A stretch of DNA of 26,497 bases, taken from assembly GCA_030618475.1 (NCBI GenBank), contig JAUXDG010000008.1, positions 1 to 26,497 of the forward strand, written 5' to 3'. Under the pieces are notes generated by a model. That model was not told the origin of the DNA. It searched no databases and saw only the letters and a list, made by a program, of their open reading frames with translations. Positions 23,445 to 26,497 of this stretch are shown here, in pieces (within the stretch, counting starts at the first letter, position 1; every line of letters starts with the position of its first letter). Source of the DNA: Gammaproteobacteria bacterium (GTDB lineage: Bacteria > Pseudomonadota > Gammaproteobacteria > DSM-19610). Position numbers and translations under genes: made by a program.

Positions 23445-24449
23445 CTAGACACGTTGAAACGGAAACGGTATGGCTGCACCGAGTTCCGATAATCCAGCCG
23501 CCAGCATCACCAACCGGTCAAAACCAATCGAAACACCGGAACACGCGGGCAACCCGGATTGCAAGGCGGCAACGAGGTGTTCATCATAGTCGACAACAGT
23601 CTGTCCTGACTGTTCACGAAGCCTGTTTTCGTTTTTAAAACGCTGACACTGTTGCCCGGCATCCGCCAGTTCGTGAAAACCATTGGCGAGTTCTACACCA
23701 TTGAGAAAAAGTTCGAAGCGTTCCGCCACCGCGACCGAGTCTTCCCGTATACGCGCCAATGCTGCCTGACTCGGCGGGTAGTCAACGACAAACAACACCT
23801 GATCGGCGAGTCGTGGCTCAAGCCAGTGCGTCACCAGAAGATCCAGCCATGGATCCAGTTCAGTGTCATCCATACTGGCCGGCACAGAGGCGAGCTGCTG
23901 CTCGGCGAACTGGCGAAATGCGGACACCCTGTCAGACCAGGGATCAAGACCCGTTGCCTCCAGAAACCACCGCCGGTAACTGATGCGCCTGGCTGGCTGG
24001 TAGTCGAAAAAACCGTCCAGGGTAAACGCCAGCAATGCATCGATCTCATCCATCAAGGCGTGATGGTCCATACCCGGCCGGTACCATTCCAGCATCATGA
24101 ACTCCGGGTTATGCTTGCCGCCCAGCTCACCGTTACGAAACACGTGTGCCAACTGGTAGATCGGCCCACAACCGGCTGCCAGCAGGCGCTTCATGAAGAA
24201 CTCCGGCGAGGTGTGCAAATACAGTGGTAAGCCGTCTGCACTGTGCGGCCCCCGGTAACCACTCCGAAAGGACTCAATGGCAGGATCGGTACACCCGAAG
24301 CGGGACAACGCAGGTGTATCGACTTCCAGCACCCCTTTTTGCTCGAAGAAGGAACGAATACGCGCCAGCAACGTGGCGCGAATTTTTATCACTTCGAGAC
24401 TGGCAGCAGGCCGCCAATCGTTGTTATCGATACTGTCAGTCTTTGGCAC
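23445..24449 (-). CDS. epmA: EF-P (R)-beta-lysine ligase EpmA
   Basis: Paralogue of the class II lysyl-tRNA synthetase catalytic domain that attaches (R)-beta-lysine to Lys34 of EF-P. From the GTG at 24449 it has 334 residues (E. coli 325), without an anticodon-binding domain. Motif 2 is in FRNGELGGKHNPEFMMLEWYR, and the C-terminal motif 3 is in SGVSIGFDRLVMLAAG. I chose the GTG because it gives the family N-terminus and a short (14 nt) overlap with the efp end; the ATG at 24494 lies deeper inside efp. Followed by trmJ after 5 bp. Confidence 0.95.
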   Translation of the reverse strand: MPKTDSIDNNDWRPAASLEVIKIRATLLARIRSFFEQKGVLEVDTPALSRFGCTDPAIESFRSGYRGPHSADGLPLYLHTSPEFFMKRLLAAGCGPIYQLAHVFRNGELGGKHNPEFMMLEWYRPGMDHHALMDEIDALLAFTLDGFFDYQPARRISYRRWFLEATGLDPWSDRVSAFRQFAEQQLASVPASMDDTELDPWLDLLVTHWLEPRLADQVLFVVDYPPSQAALARIREDSVAVAERFELFLNGVELANGFHELADAGQQCQRFKNENRLREQSGQTVVDYDEHLVAALQSGLPACSGVSIGFDRLVMLAAGLSELGAAIPFPFQRV

Positions 24450-25005
24450 GGCCGACGTATTCGCCGGTTCGAGTATCAACTTTGACAACCTCATCAACAT
24501 CGATAAACAGGGGTACACGCACCACTGCACCGGTTTCCAGCGTTGCCGGTTTGCCACCACCACCGGAAGTATCACCACGAACACCGGGATCTGTTTCAGT
24601 CACTGTCAGCATCACAAAATTGGGCGTTATTACGCTGATCGGTACACCATTCCAGAGAGTCACCTGGCAGACATCCTGTTCTTTGAGCCACTTTGACGCA
24701 TCGGCAACGGCCGTTGCATCGGCGGCAATCTGCTCGTAGGTCTCCGGGTCCATAAAATGCCAGAATTCACCGTCGTTATAGAGATACTGCATATCGCTTT
24801 CCATGACGTCGGCAGCTTCCACGGTTTCACCCGATTTGAAGGTGCGCTCGATCACACGTCCGGTTTTCAGGTTGCGAATCTTGACGCGACTGAAAGCCTG
24901 GCCCTTGCCGGGTTTAACAAACTCGTTTTCAATAATGGAACAGGGGTCGCCATCCTGCATGATTTTCAGGCCGCCCTTGAATTCATTGGTACTATAAGTC
25001 GCCAT
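24436..25005 (-). CDS. efp: Elongation factor P
   Basis: Relieves ribosome stalling at polyproline stretches by entering the E site. It has 189 residues. The modified Lys34 sits in FVKPGKGQAF as in EpmA-modified EF-P. The three-domain OB layout and the C-terminal GGKPATLETGAVVRVPLF are typical. The ATG at 25005 has a good ribosome binding site (AAAGGGTG); the frame extends to 25125 across epmB but without conservation. epmA overlaps its end and epmB is divergent 42 bp away. Confidence 0.98.
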   Translation of the reverse strand: MATYSTNEFKGGLKIMQDGDPCSIIENEFVKPGKGQAFSRVKIRNLKTGRVIERTFKSGETVEAADVMESDMQYLYNDGEFWHFMDPETYEQIAADATAVADASKWLKEQDVCQVTLWNGVPISVITPNFVMLTVTETDPGVRGDTSGGGGKPATLETGAVVRVPLFIDVDEVVKVDTRTGEYVGRAKD

Positions 25006-25047
25006 CGAGCACCCTTTAACAGTTAATATCCGGAAATTTGAGAGCCT

Positions 25048-26049
25048 ATGATAACCCGAAGCCTGCGGCTGCAACAGCCACCACACTGGCAAACCCTGCT
25101 TAGCCAGGCAATTACCGAACCGCAACAGCTGCTGCGCGAGCTCAAACTGCCGCAGAGCCTGTTACCGGCCGCCGTGCAGGCCTGCTGCGAGTTCAAATTG
25201 CGCGTACCCCGCGGTTTCCTGGCACGTATGCGCCAGGGCGACCCTAACGACCCCCTGCTGAGACAAATCCTTCCGCTGGGCGAAGAACTCCATCGTGTAG
25301 CTGGCTACAGCACTGATCCACTGGACGAGCTGGATACCATGCCGGCAGCGGGTGTACTGCACAAGTATCGGGGAAGGGTGTTGCTGACTCTGACAGGTGC
25401 CTGTGCGATACACTGCCGATATTGTTTCCGCCGTCATTACCCTTACAACGACGCCAACCCGACGCGTGAACACGACAAGACGATCGACTACTTGCGTCGT
25501 CAGCCGGAGGTTACGGAAGTCATTCTCAGCGGCGGTGATCCGTTAACCTTGTCCGACTCAAGACTGGCTGGCCTGGTATCCAGCATCGAAACCATCGCCC
25601 GGGTGAAGCGCCTGAGGATTCACAGCCGGCTTCCTGTTGTACTCCCGGAGCGCATTGACCCGTCATTACTCGAATGGATGTCTGCGACAAGGCTGCAGAT
25701 CGTGCTGGTAATTCACAGTAACCATGCCAATGAGCTGGATGCGAACGTAGACCGGGCCATGCACCAGCTACGCCAGGCGGGAGTCACCTTATTGAATCAG
25801 TCGGTTTTACTGCGCGACATTAATGATCGGCCCGACGTTCTGGTTGATTTAAGCGAAAGGTTGTTCGAGGCTGATGTGTTGCCATACTACCTGCACCAGC
25901 TGGACCCGGTTCAGGGCGCGGCACACTTTTCGGTGAGCGACCGGAAGGCCAAATTAATGATCGAAGAAATGCGCCGGCAGCTTCCCGGCTACCTGGTGCC
26001 CCGGCTGGTCCGCGAGCACCCCGGGCAAGCGTCTAAATCCCCCCTTTAA
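25048..26049 (+). CDS. epmB: EF-P lysine 2,3-aminomutase EpmB
   Basis: Radical SAM/PLP enzyme that converts (S)-alpha-lysine to (R)-beta-lysine, the substrate EpmA attaches to EF-P. It has 333 residues. The [4Fe-4S] ligands are Cys119, Cys123 and Cys126 in GACAIHCRYCFRRH. SGGDPL and a C-terminal SKSPL, whose lysine matches the PLP-binding lysine of lysine 2,3-aminomutases, are present. Compared with E. coli, the C-terminus is about ten residues shorter, ending just after that motif. It is divergent from efp with 42 bp between starts and has a GAGAG ribosome binding site. Confidence 0.95.
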   Translation: MITRSLRLQQPPHWQTLLSQAITEPQQLLRELKLPQSLLPAAVQACCEFKLRVPRGFLARMRQGDPNDPLLRQILPLGEELHRVAGYSTDPLDELDTMPAAGVLHKYRGRVLLTLTGACAIHCRYCFRRHYPYNDANPTREHDKTIDYLRRQPEVTEVILSGGDPLTLSDSRLAGLVSSIETIARVKRLRIHSRLPVVLPERIDPSLLEWMSATRLQIVLVIHSNHANELDANVDRAMHQLRQAGVTLLNQSVLLRDINDRPDVLVDLSERLFEADVLPYYLHQLDPVQGAAHFSVSDRKAKLMIEEMRRQLPGYLVPRLVREHPGQASKSPL

Positions 26050-26095
26050 CTCAAAACAATTTATAGTTTATACGGTATTAAAATATATTATAGAC

Positions 26096-26271
26096 GAATG
26101 GCACTAAGTTAAGGGGGCTCTTCCTCTGTAGGGCCGAATTTATTCGGCCAGTAGCTATTGGCGGCTACCCACATTGTGGCTATATCCGGGATGATAGAGG
26201 GAATGGCAACGTGGTTGATCGAATGAATTCGACCCTACAATGGGCTAAATAGGCTTAACTTAGTGCCATTC
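26096..26271. mobile_element. 176-bp MITE-like element between epmB and pyrE
   Basis: GAATGGCACTAAGTTAAG (26096-26113) and its exact reverse complement (26254-26271) form perfect 18-bp terminal inverted repeats. Inside, TGTAGGG (26127-26133) pairs with CCCTACA (26233-26239), each next to its own palindrome (GGCCGAAT/ATTCGGCC at 26132-26149 and TCGAAT/ATTCGA at 26219-26232). There is no coding capacity and no clear target duplication. It lies between the convergent 3' ends of epmB and pyrE and might also act as a two-way terminator. Confidence 0.75.
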
Positions 26272-26288
26272 AATGCAGATACATCTTT

Positions 26289-26497
26289 TCAGACGCCATA
26301 CTGCTCGCGGTAAGCTTCGATGGCTTGCAGTGACTTGCGGTATCCAGGGTGGTCGGCCAGAAATGTCTGCAGTTCAGCCAGGGTCACGATGCTGGTGACC
26401 CTCAGGCCAAGCTCCTGCTCCACTTCCTGGATTGCCGAACGATCGCCCTGGCCGCGCTCCTGGCGATCCAGCGCGATGACAACACCGGCGGCTGTTG
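26289..26497 (-). CDS. pyrE: Orotate phosphoribosyltransferase (3' end only)
   Basis: Only the C-terminal 68 codons are in the window; the gene continues to the right. The sequence AAGVVIALDRQERGQGD, followed by SAIQEVEQELG and the ending AYREQYGV, matches the C-terminus of PyrE, which makes orotidine monophosphate from orotate and PRPP in pyrimidine synthesis. It converges with epmB across the MITE-like element. Confidence 0.93.
   Translation of the reverse strand, partial: TAAGVVIALDRQERGQGDRSAIQEVEQELGLRVTSIVTLAELQTFLADHPGYRKSLQAIEAYREQYGV

Overview
The window is a stretch of gammaproteobacterial chromosome. It carries ordinary housekeeping clusters: guaBA, xseA, the rlmN-pilW-rodZ-hisS-yfgM-bamB-der-mlaA train, an isc iron-sulfur operon, trmJ, and the efp/epmA/epmB elongation-factor set. 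The last bases are the 3' end of pyrE. Lipoprotein signals, BamB, MlaA, PilW/PilF and RodZ point to a Gram-negative rod, probably able to make type IV pili. Base composition looks moderately GC-rich throughout. I cannot name a genus; gene order and repeat types fit an environmental, non-enteric gammaproteobacterium.

Layout. (1) 1-1200: an accessory edge directly downstream of the 3' end of guaA. A gene open at the left edge encodes an AbiEi/DUF6088-type antitoxin, preceded by two regularly spaced inverted repeats that look like its operators. About 540 bp of apparently non-coding DNA follow. (2) 1201-4255: guaB-guaA, leftward. (3) 4428-6676: xseA and an M23 peptidase, rightward and overlapping by 4 nt. 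(4) 6689-14833: mlaA to rlmN, all leftward and tightly packed; ispG and ndk, common neighbours here, are absent. (5) 15235-21740: iscR, a NifS-type desulfurase, iscS, iscA, hscB, hscA, fdx and iscX, all leftward. The scaffold gene iscU is missing from its usual place between iscS and iscA. (6) 21804-25005: cysE, trmJ, epmA and efp, leftward. (7) 25048-26049: epmB, rightward. (8) 26289-26497: 3' end of pyrE, leftward.

How the genes fit together. cysE (O-acetylserine for cysteine synthesis) lies just upstream of iscR and two cysteine desulfurases, so cysteine supply, sulfur release and Fe-S assembly are arranged as one block. A candidate IscR site lies over the end of cysE. efp, epmA and epmB form the complete (R)-beta-lysylation set for EF-P Lys34. 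hisS, yfgM, bamB and der are in their conserved order.

Small repeats decorate the gaps: two elements sharing an ATTTCTCAC-type terminal inverted repeat (4318-4382 and 17714-17896), three copies of a short palindrome built on CAGATTTAAATCTG, and a 176-bp MITE-like element between epmB and pyrE. Two of them reach into the stop codon of a neighbouring gene.

The best candidates for something new are the isc operon without iscU but with two desulfurases, and the antitoxin with paired operators at the guaA junction. I saw no CRISPR array, tRNA, rRNA or intact transposase gene.
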